A stretch of 64,000 nt of DNA, from positions 189,301-253,300 of the forward strand of contig KQ965801.1 of the NCBI GenBank assembly GCA_001574975.1, in the 5' to 3' direction. The notes under the pieces are model-generated. The model saw only the letters and a list, made by a program, of their open reading frames with translations. It searched no databases and was not told where the DNA came from. Below, piece after piece: positions 21,058-31,898 of the stretch. The DNA is from Gonapodya prolifera JEL478. Its lineage: Eukaryota; Monoblepharomycota; Monoblepharidomycetes; Monoblepharidales; Gonapodyaceae. Every line of letters begins with the position of its first letter. The first letter of the stretch is position 1. The position numbers and the translations under genes are program-made.

Positions 21058-22262
21058 CCATAGCGGTAGACGTAGGCGGAGAGAAATATTACGCTATTGG
21101 AAGTGTTTTAAAGCTTCTTTTTACGCCAAATTTGACGGACGATGAAGCAAAACACAAGGTCAAATATTACAGAACCAGCGGAACAGAATTGCACCGTGCC
21201 ATCCTTCACGATTTTGATGGTCGAAGGGTTTGGGTTGCTCAACCATTGGATATTCTTCAAATTATCATGGATTCTTCTGATGCAAGGCTTCTCGGATTCA
21301 ATAAAGCATTTTTGACACTTATATTCGAAAGTTTGGCGGAGATTCGTCACTTGCAGTGGAAGTGATGTATCACAATCAAGCTTCTCGACACACGACAATA
21401 TCTCAGATAGCACACTCAAATGCCGTGGGATCATCATCAGTTCCTGTTTAACAACGATCACAACCAGAGCCAGAAAGCCATCCGAAGACTTCAGATAATG
21501 AGGAAAATCAAATAGTACCTCGGAATTCCACGGCTTTAGTAAAAGTTTCCGCGAATTCAAAAACATCACGTCCAACTCTTGGAACTTTCAACACCATTAT
21601 TTCTACGTGGGAGCAAACGAAATCTATGCTAAAATTGGTGAAACTAGAAATCTTGAAGAGAGAGAAACAAATCTGGCACGTTCAGACAAAGTTTCTATTG
21701 CCTTTGCAATGCAACTTTGTGGACACGCTCAAGCAACTTTCATTGAGGGTAGAGTCCAGGAATATTTCAGAGAGTTTGTTGAAGAAAACAAAAAAGACTT
21801 CATCATTCTGAAAGGTCTGCAAGAAAGACTTTCAATTGAGCAAGATGACGAGGCTACTATGAAGGCTTTACTCGACATATTTGACAAAGCCATTGCTGAT
21901 GGGGATATTGCAGGACTCATGGTGAATAGCACCCTTTACTTTCGGGAAAATCATCACTTTTTGAAATGGATGATGATATCATATGCTTTCGAGTTTGAGA
22001 AAACAGTTTCACATTCTGTACGTAGCTGAGCCTTTAAATGCTCAGAATAACTTTGGATTGAAGAGGAAGTTTTCCAAAAGTGAAGATTTTGAGCTCAGAA
22101 TCAAACTGGAAAAGGATTCTGAAATTGCAATGGAGAGAATCAAATCAGAAAGGGATTTGGAAATTGAAAAGGAGAGAATTAAAGCAGAAAATTTTAAAGT
22201 AGAACAGCATTTGAAGTTGGAGATGATGGGTCATCGCCTCCCTCATTCCCAACATGGTTCTA
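21058..22262 (+). pseudogene. BRO/MSV199-T5orf172-coiled-coil gene, copy 1 (frameshifted)
   Basis: Pieces in order. An N-terminal DNA-binding-like domain (KYYAIGSVLKLLFTPNL, RRVWVAQPLDILQIIM, 21066-21310). After a frame change near 21315, FGGDSSLAVEVMYHNQ (about 21340-21385). A polar linker. A T5orf172 domain (IYAKIGETRNLEERETNLA, then a helix reaching YFREFVEENKKDFIIL, 21618-21820). Finally a Lys/Glu coiled coil (KRKFSKSEDFEL... to about 22240). T5orf172 is a GIY-YIG relative seen in phages and large DNA viruses, where it often follows BRO-N or MSV199 domains. Frameshifts and stops make this copy unlikely to be functional. The FGGDSSLAVEV block and the T5 domain recur in copy 2. Confidence 0.55.
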
Positions 22263-22563
22263 ACACCTGACAATCTGCGCGAACTGTTTTGTACCATCCC
22301 TTGAAGCATTCGTTCTTTTACACAAGATTGAAGGCCAAATCCAAAGATCTCCCGGCTTGGCTTCTGTGGCGTTGATTGGGATGTAAATCCTGTTTTTGGA
22401 ATCGGGTCAACAATCAAGGGATTGATAAAACTGCACTCACCAGTGCTTTTCTACGGGAGGTTTATTGCCACAGACGTCACATTTCCATTTGTCCATGGTC
22501 TCCATGATTTCGGCAAAATCGCTTCGCCTTCTCGTAAGCCGTTTTCCAATGAGGTTCTGACAT
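22260..22563 (-). pseudogene. possible small zinc-finger-like gene, divergent to the 19-exon gene
   Basis: From ATG 22563 the frame reads MSEPHWKTAYEKAKRF. After a one-base shift in a T run near 22531 it continues as AEIMETMDKWKCDVCGNKPP, where C-x2-C begins a zinc-ribbon or MYND-like finger. It may then splice (donor after CAC TG, acceptor AACAG) to IYIPINATEAKPGDLWIWP... ending at TAG 22260-22262. The composition is protein-like but the frame break leaves it doubtful. The start is 88 bp from the start of the opposite gene. Confidence 0.3.
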
Positions 22564-22650
22564 AACGGTGCTTTTGATGGTGCCATCATTATTGAAGCAG
22601 AGTTGCACAGAATATAAGGAAAAGCCGCTTGCACAAAAAACACAAACCAC

Positions 22651-25248
22651 ATGGAGCAAGGAAATCGGTCCGTTGACACCACAAAAATTCTCGATGAGCT
22701 CGTAAGTTTTCCCATAAAGCTTTTGTTCTCTGAAGCGCAAGCTGATTCGTCCATCCGTTATGATTCAGCGCGTTATGGGCATGTCTTCAAAGGAACTCAA
22801 GATTGTAAAACTCTTACCTGACATTTCGAGTTTCGCGGCGGATAAACGAAAGGAAAGGCTTGATTACGTCTATAATCATGTTCAGGATATGGTTGCTTAC
22901 TGCCAGGTGAAGTTCATTGCTGATGTCTTGATTGAGAAGACATTTTCAACGATGATGAACACAGGAACACTGCGAGTTGTTGAAGGCCCCAAGGAAGCCA
23001 ACCGGTGAATGGCCCCCAGACGAAATTGCCTTCACTATCAACGTTCTTTCCAAGTATCGCGACGAATTCCCCGATAAACTCCGTGAAATGGCAACCCTCT
23101 TTCAGTCACTGTATCTTTTTCACAAAAACGGGGTTTTAAATGATTTCGTAAGTCTCACTTGAGGATTTTGATGTTGCAGCTTTTTCACCAGTGTGTTTGT
23201 AGCCCGACCCCCCGAAGAAAGTCGATACGGCGGAAATGCACAAGGAAGATACTGGGAATACCGTGAGTTTGCTCTTGTTTCGGTACAGTGTGTAATGTAA
23301 AATGTTGACATCAGATTCATGACGTTCTAAGCCAAAAGTTGTGCCCCATCCCGGAGACACGGGGAAGGGAAAGGATGTCGCCGTCACCAAGGGTGACGAA
23401 TTGGTAACCTTTTCTTTCGTGTTGATCATTGGTTTGTTCTTAATTCATTCCCAAGCCAAAGGCCCGGGACGTGGACCAACCCCAAGCCACCGATATAAAC
23501 GGGGGAATTGCCTATAGTGATGCTTCCGTGAGCTTTATCTTCAAGTTTATCGATTCTCTATCATTGAATTGCATTCCTTCATATTTCAAAGGCTCAAGGT
23601 GCAGCCAACATTGAAACACCGACAGACACAAGGAAGGAGAAGACGATCGTTCAAACTGCCGATTTGGTGTGTTTCTGCCTAGTTTATCAATGCTTTGTGG
23701 ACACTGAACTGCACCCTCATTTCAAAGACTGAAGTCGAGACACGATCTGGAATTGCGGTAGATGCAACAGAGAACCCCAACGTTCAGAGTGCTGTTACGG
23801 TGTGTTTCACACTCTCAATTAACATCAATTCACTGTTATTGAATGATATTTCTTCTCATCTCAAAGGTCGAAGTCGTTGCCCTCGTGGAAAAGACGGTCG
23901 ATGGCAAGGGAAAGGCCGTCGCAGATCATGTAAGTTCATAACTTCACTTCAATTGTGTTTTGGGATTGTGACGCTATCATTCCCATTTGAAAGGTTCAAG
24001 TTACAGAAGAAACGGAGGCGGATTCAAAAGCCCGTCGCCTTGACAGAGCTCCGGCAAAAGTAAGTGTTTCATCGTTTACGATGCACATTTGCAAAGGCTA
24101 ATGTTGAATGTCAAGCGGAAAAGGCATACCTGGACCACGGACATGACAAAAACTCTTCCGGATGATGACTCGGATGATGAAGACTTTGTGAGTTGCGGGT
24201 GGACTCGTGTGAACCAAATGTGTGGCTAAAAGGAATTTGCGATATCAAACAGACTCCTACAGACAATACCATTGCCGAAGAAAAACGCCAGGAGATTGTA
24301 AGTGGAATCTAAGTGTCGTGCGCATGATGAATTTTTTTACCACAGTACCAACAGGCAAATGCTGCCGAGCAATCTGATATGGTAAGGAAATGTATAACAA
24401 CATTTCAACGAGTGTTTCAACTTTGAAATTGTCATTAGTTCATGTCATCTCCAGAATTTGTAAGTAAACTGTCATTTTTATTGTTTAATTTGTTGTTTTT
24501 CAAAAATTTCGATTCTAGGCCCACTCACGTCCTAGTGATCGAGAATTGTTACTGCAGATGCGTAATTTGCTTCTCAAAATGGCAGTCAAAATTGTGAGTT
24601 TGAGTTAGTTTCGATTGTTGTTCACTACGTACCTGATCATTGTAATTCAGTTACCGCAAACGGCAGCTTCTTCGCAATCAAGCGCAAATGGACCGGATGA
24701 TGATTATCGCTCCTTAATGTGGAAGGGATTGCCACACCCTCAGGCAAGTAGAACGCGGTTTGTTGAAATTTCTCGAATTTTAATACCATTTTCCATAGAA
24801 TTTGCTCAAACGGAATGCCAGTAAAGACCGTGCCAAATCTCCGTCAGCCAAGAGGGGTCCTGGTAGGCCAAGGAAGGAAACGGATCCTGAGACTGACCAC
24901 GTCAAGGTATGTGAATGAACCATCATATTGTTTTCAATGATATGATAATCTTTAATTAGCCGAAGATCAAGTGGACCGACCTTATCAAAGAAACATATGA
25001 TCTTACGGGATTGGAATTCGTACGGGGGAAGTCACTTTACGACACCATTCAAACAATCTGGAAAGCTTTCGCTGTAGACCACTCCATGCCTCCTAAATCG
25101 AGTATGTTGCTATTTTTGCTTATTTTCCTTTGACTAACTTACTGCGCTGCTAGCTGTTATGGACAAAAACTTGGTGGACGTTTTCCTTGGTTTCTTGGAG
25201 GGGCATCGTGATTTCCCGGAGGAATTGGTCCGGAAAGCAGATGGATAG
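22651..25248 (+). CDS. 19-exon gene of unknown function with AT-hook, almost all phase-0 introns
   Basis: Exons 22651-22701, 22769-22906, 22965-23147, 23203-23262, 23332-23403, 23456-23527, 23592-23666, 23728-23799, 23867-23929, 23994-24059, 24116-24187, 24253-24297, 24346-24381, 24439-24459, 24519-24593, 24651-24743, 24799-24906, 24960-25101 and 25154-25248. They join without a stop to 512 residues. Every intron but the last is phase 0; most exons are 36-108 nt and one is 21 nt. The intron at 24744 has a GC donor (CAGGCAAGT). The front is helical (SKELKIVKLLPDISSF, WPPDEIAFTINVLSKYRDEF); the middle is acidic low complexity; near the end an AT-hook-like KRGPGRPRK (about 24850) precedes a helical domain (WTDLIKETYDLTGLEF, NLVDVFLGFLEGHRDFP). 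Probably nuclear. I recognise no family. Confidence 0.75.
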
Positions 25249-25335
25249 TCATTCGAAAAATTAAAATCGTTTTCAATAAAACATTTTTCCATAAGAGAAA
25301 CTTGAAAATACTATTTTCTCCAGTTCAATCTCAAA

Positions 25336-26588
25336 ATGGCCATCAACGCAGAAAATATGGCAAAGCCTTTTGAAAGCACTGAGGACGCTCAAGGAAAGTA
25401 TGCTATTTACACGATACTCTCCAAAGTTCTTGGAATTGATGCCAAGAAGATTTGTGACAAAGTCATTACGAAAAGAAAGCAGAAAGCAAATTCCGGAATT
25501 GGCAAAATACCTTGATGCAAACAACGATGTGCTCGACTCCATATCATGTTTTGGAATTCATGGGTCTTTTGAACAAGCATTCGGTTTATTCCATTCCAAT
25601 TGATGCCATTGATAAATATGATGGGTTGAATGGCATCAGCGAGAATGAAAATGAAAGGGAAAGTGTGCAGGATAGCAAAGATGGAGAAGAGGAAGAGATT
25701 GACAAGGAAGTTTCAAAGGATAAAGGAAATGGTCCTGAAAACCGGAATATTTCAGCTTTTGGGGAACGAAATGGTTCTGGATCTCATCACTCAAACATTA
25801 TTGGAAGTAGTGAACAAACCAGTTTGATCACAACTGAAATGAATCTGGAAATTTTTGAGAAGAATGTTTCTTAACAATCTTTTGTGCGGAAGTTTGAGGA
25901 CCCACGGCATCTTTGGAACAGGATGGTCAGAAATTGGTTGCAATTGGACATGTGGTAAACAACTCAATAGTCTAGACTTCTCAGAAAGGCGGGCGAGAGC
26001 CAAGGTCGATTTGTATCATCTTTTTCAACAATTATATTGAAAAATCCGCGGAGATTCATCACTTGCTGTAGAAGTCATGTATCACACTCAGGCTTTTCCG
26101 AACACCGTCATGGCTTAGATAGCACATTCGAATGCAGGTGGATCTTATCAGTCCGGTCACAGCAACGTCAATCTTCATCTTCAAGTAGTGCTCTGATTCA
26201 TCCATCTTCTTTACAAACACATTCACATCTCCCTGCAAAGATATTGGAGCATTTTGTTTACATTGCGATGAATCGTGAGCTTGGACTCATCAAAATTGGG
26301 GAAACTACGATTCTCTCAAAGAGAAACACTACTTTGCAAGGATTGGAAGAAATCAGTGTTTCTATTCTGTTTGCAATTCGCATCAATGACAAATTTCCCA
26401 CTGCAAAAGCCAAAACTATTGAAAGCATGCTACATGAGACTTTTCGGCCATTTATCTCAAAGAAAACAAAAGATTATCTTGATTTTCATCAACTAAGAAA
26501 AAAGTTGGACATAACAGGGAATGATGAACTGGCCATGCAAAAAGTTGCGTGGTATCTCTTTCAACATTTGCTTCCGAGAACAACATGA
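25336..26588 (+). pseudogene. BRO/MSV199-T5orf172 gene, copy 2 (frameshifted)
   Basis: ATG 25336 opens MAINAENMAKPFESTEDAQG, then KYAIYTILSKVLGIDAKKIC, alignable with the start of copy 1 (KYYAIGSVLKLL). A frame change near 25510 leads to HVLEFMGLLNKHSVYSIP and an acidic linker. At 26050-26100 the block RGDSSLAVEVMYHTQAF repeats the one in copy 1. After stops, a T5orf172 domain (FVYIAMNRELGLIKIGETT, then MLHETFRPFISKKTKDYLD) closes at 26586-26588. Same gene family as copy 1, diverged, several frame breaks. It ends only 18 bp before the kinase remnant, so the three may once have formed one locus. Confidence 0.5.
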
Positions 26589-26606
26589 TGAAATATTGCA
26601 ATCTCA

Positions 26607-27260
26607 ATGAGAGATCTGACTAAGAAATATTTGGAAAAACTGAAACATGGTGGGGCTTCTGATGAGGACATGGGAAAGGAAACGTTATGGATTGTGAGTT
26701 TTGTTTAGTTTTCTTTATTTTTAGCAAGTCTGTTTATAATGTTTCTTGAAGCTTTTTGACATTGCGCGGGGACTGAAATACCTCCATAAAAACAACATCC
26801 TCCATTTGGACGTGAAACCAGATAACGCTCTGGTTGACAAACTACATCGGACAATGGTTACAGACTTTGGCACTTGCCTTATCCGCGAATTGGAGGGAAA
26901 AGATCATGGTGTGGGGACAAAGTGTTACATGGCTCCTGAACGTCTCAGAGGAGAGGCTCCAACTCGTAAAGTGGATGTCTTTGCTTTGGAATAAGTCTGT
27001 TTGAGGTGAGCAATAAAAACGTGCTTATCCATCTACCATGTTTGACATGAAATTCAAATTTGGTTTCTGTGCGACCCTTACAACAACCTGGATGACTTGG
27101 TGGAAATTGAAGCGCAAAACAAACGACCTTAACTTCCAACATCCTGCAATATACTGGATGAAATCAAAAGGTTGATGATTTGGTTGCTGGGATTCAGAAC
27201 CAAACGAGCGTCCTGATTTTGATGAAATCGTGGAGATTCTCTCCAAATACGTCAAGTGAG
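26607..27260 (+). pseudogene. protein kinase remnant lacking its N-lobe
   Basis: Exon 26607-26693 (LTKKYLEKLKHGG..., helix-D-like) splices in phase 0 to 26752, giving LFDIARGLKYLHKNNILHLD. Key motifs: catalytic HLDVKPDN, DFG (VTDFGTCL), GTKCYMAPE. At about 26990 one base is missing, so VFAL runs into a stop where the family has a GISLFE-type segment. Downstream pieces (YNNLDDLVEIEAQNKR, WDSEPNERPDFDEIVEIL, 27070-27250) need further one-base shifts. No glycine loop or VAIK lysine precedes it. A truncated, frameshifted Ser/Thr or tyrosine-kinase-like gene, fused in concept to the Sel1 repeats that follow. Confidence 0.65.
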
Positions 27261-27299
27261 TGCTTTATGTGTATTTCTGATAATACTGGTTTTGAAACG

Positions 27300-27893
27300 C
27301 GGTTTTCTCAACCAAGATCTGAAATTCATCGCCCAAAACCGCCAAATATTGAAAATATCCTTCCAACCATTCCAAATGATGCTCTGGAGCTTTTTTCGCT
27401 TGCGGAAAAATACTTTGAGGGTTCTGATAAAATTCCGCAAGATTTCACAAGTTCATTCCACTTACTCTTGAGAGCTGCAAAGTTCCAGCATCCAAAAGCT
27501 CTTTTACAAATTGGGCAATTTTACATGCAAGGTTTGGGAGGTGTTTTAAAGAACTTAGTGGAAGCTGCATTGTGGTGGACCAAGGCTGCAGAGCAAGGGT
27601 ATGCCAATGCACAGTACAATCTTGGAGTTTGCTATAACAATGGAGGAGGGATGGAAAAGGACCAGAAAATGGCGGAGTTTTGGAACACCAAGGCCGCGGA
27701 GCAAGGTTTTGCTGAAGCATAGAAAAATCTTAAATGTTTCTGCGCCAAAGGAAAAGGAGTGGAAAGGAATGATAAAGTGCATTCCATTGATGTATGCAGT
27801 ATTTGCAGTAGGCACTCGGCACGTTTCAAATGAAACCGCTGATGTCCTTTTGAAGCATTTTCAGAAAATTTTCTCGCAGTGTTGAAATAGAAT
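27300..27893 (+). pseudogene. Sel1-like repeat region following the kinase
   Basis: The open frame 27180-27722 contains Sel1 repeats of about 36 residues: HPKALLQIGQFYMQGLGGV, then EAALWWTKAAEQGYANAQYN, then MAEFWNTKAAEQGFAEA. The stop TAG at 27720-27722 falls where the repeat usually has Gln (AQKNL), as a CAG-to-TAG change would give; the same frame continues NLKCFCAKGKGVERN. Kinase plus Sel1 is a known domain pair in fungi, oomycetes and protists. With the broken kinase upstream the gene is probably dead. Confidence 0.6.
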
Positions 27894-28170
27894 CTAGATT
27901 ATCTCGTTAGATGTTGTGATTGGACAGAAAGGTATACGAAGGTGAATCTTTACAAATTTTTGAGGAAAATTCACTTAAATTTTGACCAGATTCCCATTTC
28001 CACTTTGTGAATTTTTTGATGTGAAAACTGTTCTTTTAGAAAAAAAATCCAGAAGTGTAAAAAACAGAGTTTGAGTTGAGTGATTTCAAAAGTGTGCAGA
28101 GACTGAAATTGCATTCATCACCTTTTTGGGGTCAATTTACATCAAAAAAAAAAAAAAAAAAAGTGCGGTA
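27894..28170. other. intergenic, ends in a 19-A run
   Basis: AT-rich; an A19 tract at about 28144-28162 lies just left of the Harbinger end. AAGTGCGG and CCGCACTT flank the first 13 bp of the element (28162-28193), forming a short hairpin across the insertion edge. Confidence 0.4.
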
Positions 28171-28173
28171 TTA

Positions 28174-28260
28174 GGGAGTTTGCGCACCGCACTTTTTTCC
28201 TGTAAACTTTACCGTAGAGCCTCCGTGGCGCAGCCCGAGGAAAATTTGACGGTAAAATTC
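28174..28260. repeat. Harbinger terminal and sub-terminal repeat, left end of copy A
   Basis: GGGAGTTTGCGCA followed by AAACTTTACCGTA, CCTCCGTGGCGCAGC and ATTTGACGGT. The same blocks in reverse occur at 35918-36016 and, in part, at 33165-33260. TTA at 28171-28173 is the kind of 3-bp target PIF/Harbinger elements duplicate. Confidence 0.65.
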
Positions 28261-28313
28261 TCCTGTAGCCCGACCCTACAGGAAGGTCACATTCCTCGAC
28301 CTTTTTTGCAACA

Positions 28314-29602
28314 ATGCGCGGTCTGAGAGGCAGATTTGTTGTTCCACGTCGCGCACCAACCCAACAAGGTAAGAATTTCTCAGGGGCAGCGTCCTCATGC
28401 CGTCGCTCATCCTCATTGTGACCTCGTCGTCGTCGCCTAAATTTAGCCTTTGATTCTCAAAATACCACTGGCACAGAAGTCGAAAACACCCCGCCAGCCC
28501 TTTCTATAATGGAAAGGGATGCCGAGCCTGCCGGAGAAGCGGATAGCAGTGGTGTGACACGTGCCCTTGCACCATCAAGTGAGTCCTTTTTCCGGGACTT
28601 GATTCGAGCCTGATTCTCCCCCGTTTCCACATATTACTACATATCTATCTGCATCTATATCAGGTGTGCTTAATAGACCCATTGCTGGGGCACGTGGGCC
28701 TCAATTCCGCAAGCTCACCGGGAAGTCAGCAAACCCTCGTTGTTGTGGACCCAATTGCTGACGGAAGCAATTGTGATCCTGCCGTACTGGAAGAGCACCT
28801 TGGAAACAATTGGTGAGAAGCAAGCGCGGATGATTGCAAACTTGGAGGCGGCAGGGCCCAAGTGGATTGGTGTCAAATGGAAACCAATTGACACCGCACT
28901 CAGTCAGGCTCTTGCGTGGATTCAAGCGGAGGAGGAGAACGACCAAAGGTTGACGGGTGCGGACAAGGAATACACGGAGCTCGACCAGCTCTTGGAAGAG
29001 TGGTATGATGTGGTGAGAGTCCAAAGTTGATGTGCAATTTTTTGTGTTCCCACTGCATCACGACCGCCATTTCAGCATTGCGACAAAGGACTCAAACGCC
29101 AGAACTAGAAACGGGCAAAGGAGAACTCGGTTGCAGACGAGGAATACGTCCAAGGTAAGTGATCAGTCGCTGAGTTACTGTGACAGATTCCCACACCCTT
29201 CTGCAACATCCAGTACTCCTCAACAAGTCATGCTCGGTGTACAAAACACCAAAACGGCCCCCAGGGACGATACCTGGTGGGGATTCGGACAAGGATGTGG
29301 AAAGCAACCAAACCCCCCTTGTGTTGAAGAAAACCCATAAGTGTTTGTGGAGAAGCAACAAAGGAATGGAAGGAAGCACAGGGAATGGACTATTGGAACT
29401 TGGACGGGACTCTGCGCTGAAAACGGGGCGTTTCCAGGAGGAAGAGCTGAGGTGGAAGCGTGATTTCATGGATCTGGAGGCACAAAAGCTCCAGCTGGAT
29501 CGCGAGAGGTTTGAGGAGGATAAGAAGGATTGGGAGGCGTTGCGGAAGAAGGACGAGGCTCTGCTGGCGGCGTTGCCATGCTTTACTAGCATAGGTAAAT
29601 AG
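28314..29602 (+). CDS. Harbinger accessory (DNA-binding) protein, copy A
   Basis: ATG 28314 with a short first exon (MRGLRGRFVVPRRAPTQ), then exons separated by GTAAG/GTGAG...AG introns. The core, 28740-29010, is a trihelix/Myb-like domain (LLTEAIVILPYW, GEKQARMIANLEA, KWIGVKWKPIDTALSQALAW, QLLEEWYDVV). A C-terminal coiled coil (EEELRWKRDFMDLEAQKLQL, WEALRKKDEALLAALP) ends at 29602. In PIF/Harbinger elements this second protein binds the ends and brings the transposase to the nucleus. One frame change is needed near 28735 between RKLTGKSANP and the core. It faces the copy-A transposase, with 66 bp between stops. Confidence 0.6.
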
Positions 29603-29668
29603 CGAGATGGAATGAAATTTAAAGATTAATATATTAGATTATATTCTATTGTTCAATAAACACTAATT

Positions 29669-30480
29669 CTAAGCATTGACCGGGCGGAGGTACGTCTCAA
29701 GTGGGGGCGGTGCAATTCCAAATAAGTCCACTACTTGACTACCATAAAGACAAGTGTGACAGTTTGTAAGAAGAACTGCCACACTGTAGAATAATGCCAC
29801 AGGCTGAAGGAGGAATTTCTGGTTCTTTTTAAAGTCCACCCATGCAAAGAGAGTCACAATCTTACTGAAACTCCATTCCACAGAAATCCTGACAGCACTC
29901 ATATCAGCATTGTGCTGCCTCTGAGCCTGGGTGAGGCGTGCTGAANGAAATGGGGAGAGGAGATGGATGTTCTTGCCATAGGCAGGGTCCCCATACAGCT
30001 GCACAGGAGTTCCATTGGCAGACCAAGCTGTAAGGCAAAAGTTAAAGAGAATACATCAAATAGCATCATATGAACATGCACCATGATTGTGAAGGATGTC
30101 AGGGAGTGTACTCTCTCTGTAGACTCTTGCATCATGCCGTTTCCCATTAAAAGGTCCATGCAGTCGCAGGATTCCATCTGCTATAAGCACTCCCTGGTAC
30201 TTAATAGCATGAACGCACTTCCAGCCATTGTACCACAGCTCCTGGCGCCTGCTTGGTCGGGCAATGGGTCGCAATGTACCATCTACGAACCCAAAAACTG
30301 ACGAAAGTGGTGCCCCGGCGGCATGGACTGCTGCACAGCAGGAATCCAAGTAGTCCGGAGTCATCAGGTCCTTGTCCTACTCCATAGCATGTCGAAAGTG
30401 GCCGTAGATGTGCTCCGCGACCTCCAAAGCAATGCGCGAAATTTGGTGCACATCTAAACCCGCGGCCACAGTAGTGGCAC
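29669..30480 (-). pseudogene. Harbinger DDE transposase, copy A (5' truncated)
   Basis: Reading from the right: IALEVAEHIYGHFRHAME, then YLDSCCAAVHAAGAPLSSV, then the three acidic motifs FVDGTLRPIAR, LYGDPAYGKN and AVRISVEWSFSK, ending at ...PPPLETYLRPVNA. An intron lies between NH and the second acidic motif, at the same place as in copies B and C. HARBI1-like transposases cut and paste DNA through this D-D-E triad. The N-terminal third is missing where the copy joins copy B. One unknown base (n) sits at 29946. Not functional. Confidence 0.7.
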
Positions 30481-30617
30481 AGCAGCTAATACCCAACACT
30501 CATACTACACTATATACTCCACGTTAGTGGATGTCAGTGTGACAAGAATCTCACAATCTGCAGCGCAATCGAAGAGATTGGATTACAGAGGTCAGTTCTA
30601 CTGTCCCGTGTGAAGTT
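30481..30617. other. junction between Harbinger copies A and B
   Basis: Sequence to the left aligns with the transposase of copy A; from about 30545 it aligns, inverted, with 35820-35875 of copy C (CAATCTGC.GCGCAATCGAAGAGA). The outer ~140 bp of copy B, including its terminus, is missing. Confidence 0.5.
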
Positions 30618-30865
30618 TTACCTCTCCCTTGTCACTGTGTTGACACTGCCATCGCGGCCAATTTTGAATCCCTTTTGTTGAAGTGCCCTCCTGATTTCAC
30701 CCCAGGAGCTGGTCAAAACCCATTTGAGGAAGGACAGGGCATGTTGGCGCAGCGCGGGATAGGGAATCCAGGCGTGTACAGAGGACCGCTTGCCCCAATG
30801 TGTTGATGCAATGATTTGTGGCCGATTCACCATTTTTTAACGCGGAATCTGTTTGAATACATGCT

Positions 30866-31842
30866 TTGAATACAGATGTTACGAATACACCAGCTGGTGC
30901 TGGCCGTGTCGCGCAGTTTCGGAAGCTAATAGGGAAAGTCAGGGAACCAACTGGAATGTGGCGCGATTTGCATACAGAAGCAATTGCCGTCACGCTGTAC
31001 TGGAAAGGAACGCAGGAGACAATCAAGGAAAAACAGACGAGGATTGTGGCAACCTTGGAGGCTATTGGGGTGGAATGGGTGGGGGTCAAGTGGAAACCCA
31101 TTGACACTGCCCTGAATTGGGCACTGACATGGGTAAAAGAGGACCGCAAGAACCACCAGAGGCTGACGGGGGTGGACAAAGACATTACGGAGGTGCAGCA
31201 ATTACTGGAGGAGTGGTACACGGTGGTGAGTGTTCGGTTTTGCAGGATTCGGGAATCGTATGCAAAGTAACTGCGTGATTAGAATACATGTAGTATCAGG
31301 ACGAAGAGAATGAGAAAGCGGATCAGAAACGTGGGCGGGAGGCCTCGGAACGGGATGAGCAGTACGTTCAAGGTGAGGGAATCAATTGGCATTCTGATTT
31401 TCAATTGATTTGACTGAACGCTCTATGGAATCGTCAAATCACATCAACAGACCTCCTCTCCCAATCATTGGAGAGGTGCAGGACATAGAGGCGCTGAAGG
31501 GAAGTGACAGACGGTGCGGAATCGGATGGGGAGAGCTCAAGCGTGACAACTCCCATCCCGGCCAAGCGGCGCAAGCCAAGGATGGCGGACACTGGTGAAT
31601 GTCAGGTGGTGGACGTACTGAAGGGTTTAATGGATGCGGAGAGCAAAAGAGGGGCAAACACGGATCGATTTTGGGAGGAGGACGTCGGGCTCAGGAAGGA
31701 GTTCCTGGAAGTTGAATGGATGAAGGCGCAACTGGAACGGGATTGTGTCGAGCGTGAAGAGAAGGACAGGGAAGCTGCATGGAGAAAGGATGAAGCAATA
31801 GTAGCTTTACTAACTAAACTAGTTGCAGATGGACATAAATGA
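30866..31842 (+). CDS. Harbinger accessory protein, copy B
   Basis: The same protein family as in copy A. Trihelix-like core VAQFRKLIGKVREPTGMW, LHTEAIAVTLYWKG, RIVATLEAIGVEWVGVKWKP and QLLEEWYTVV (30910-31226), an intron, then a charged segment (ENEKADQKRGREASERDEQY). After a second intron and a frame change near 31590 comes the coiled coil FLEVEWMKAQLERD...LLTKLVADGHK ending at 31842. It lies convergent with its transposase, 56 bp apart. The start at 30866 is uncertain because the homologous N-terminus is not conserved. Confidence 0.55.
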
Positions 31843-31898
31843 CGTTTCTTCTTAGTTTGTATGATCAAATGCAATTAAATTTATCTAAATTGGCTTTA

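Noticed and set aside
30618-30833. Minus-strand frame (and its mirror at 35579-35860) opposite the Harbinger accessory genes
   Set aside because: It reads well in both copies because they are duplicates; it overlaps the 5' region of the accessory gene and has no counterpart in copy A.
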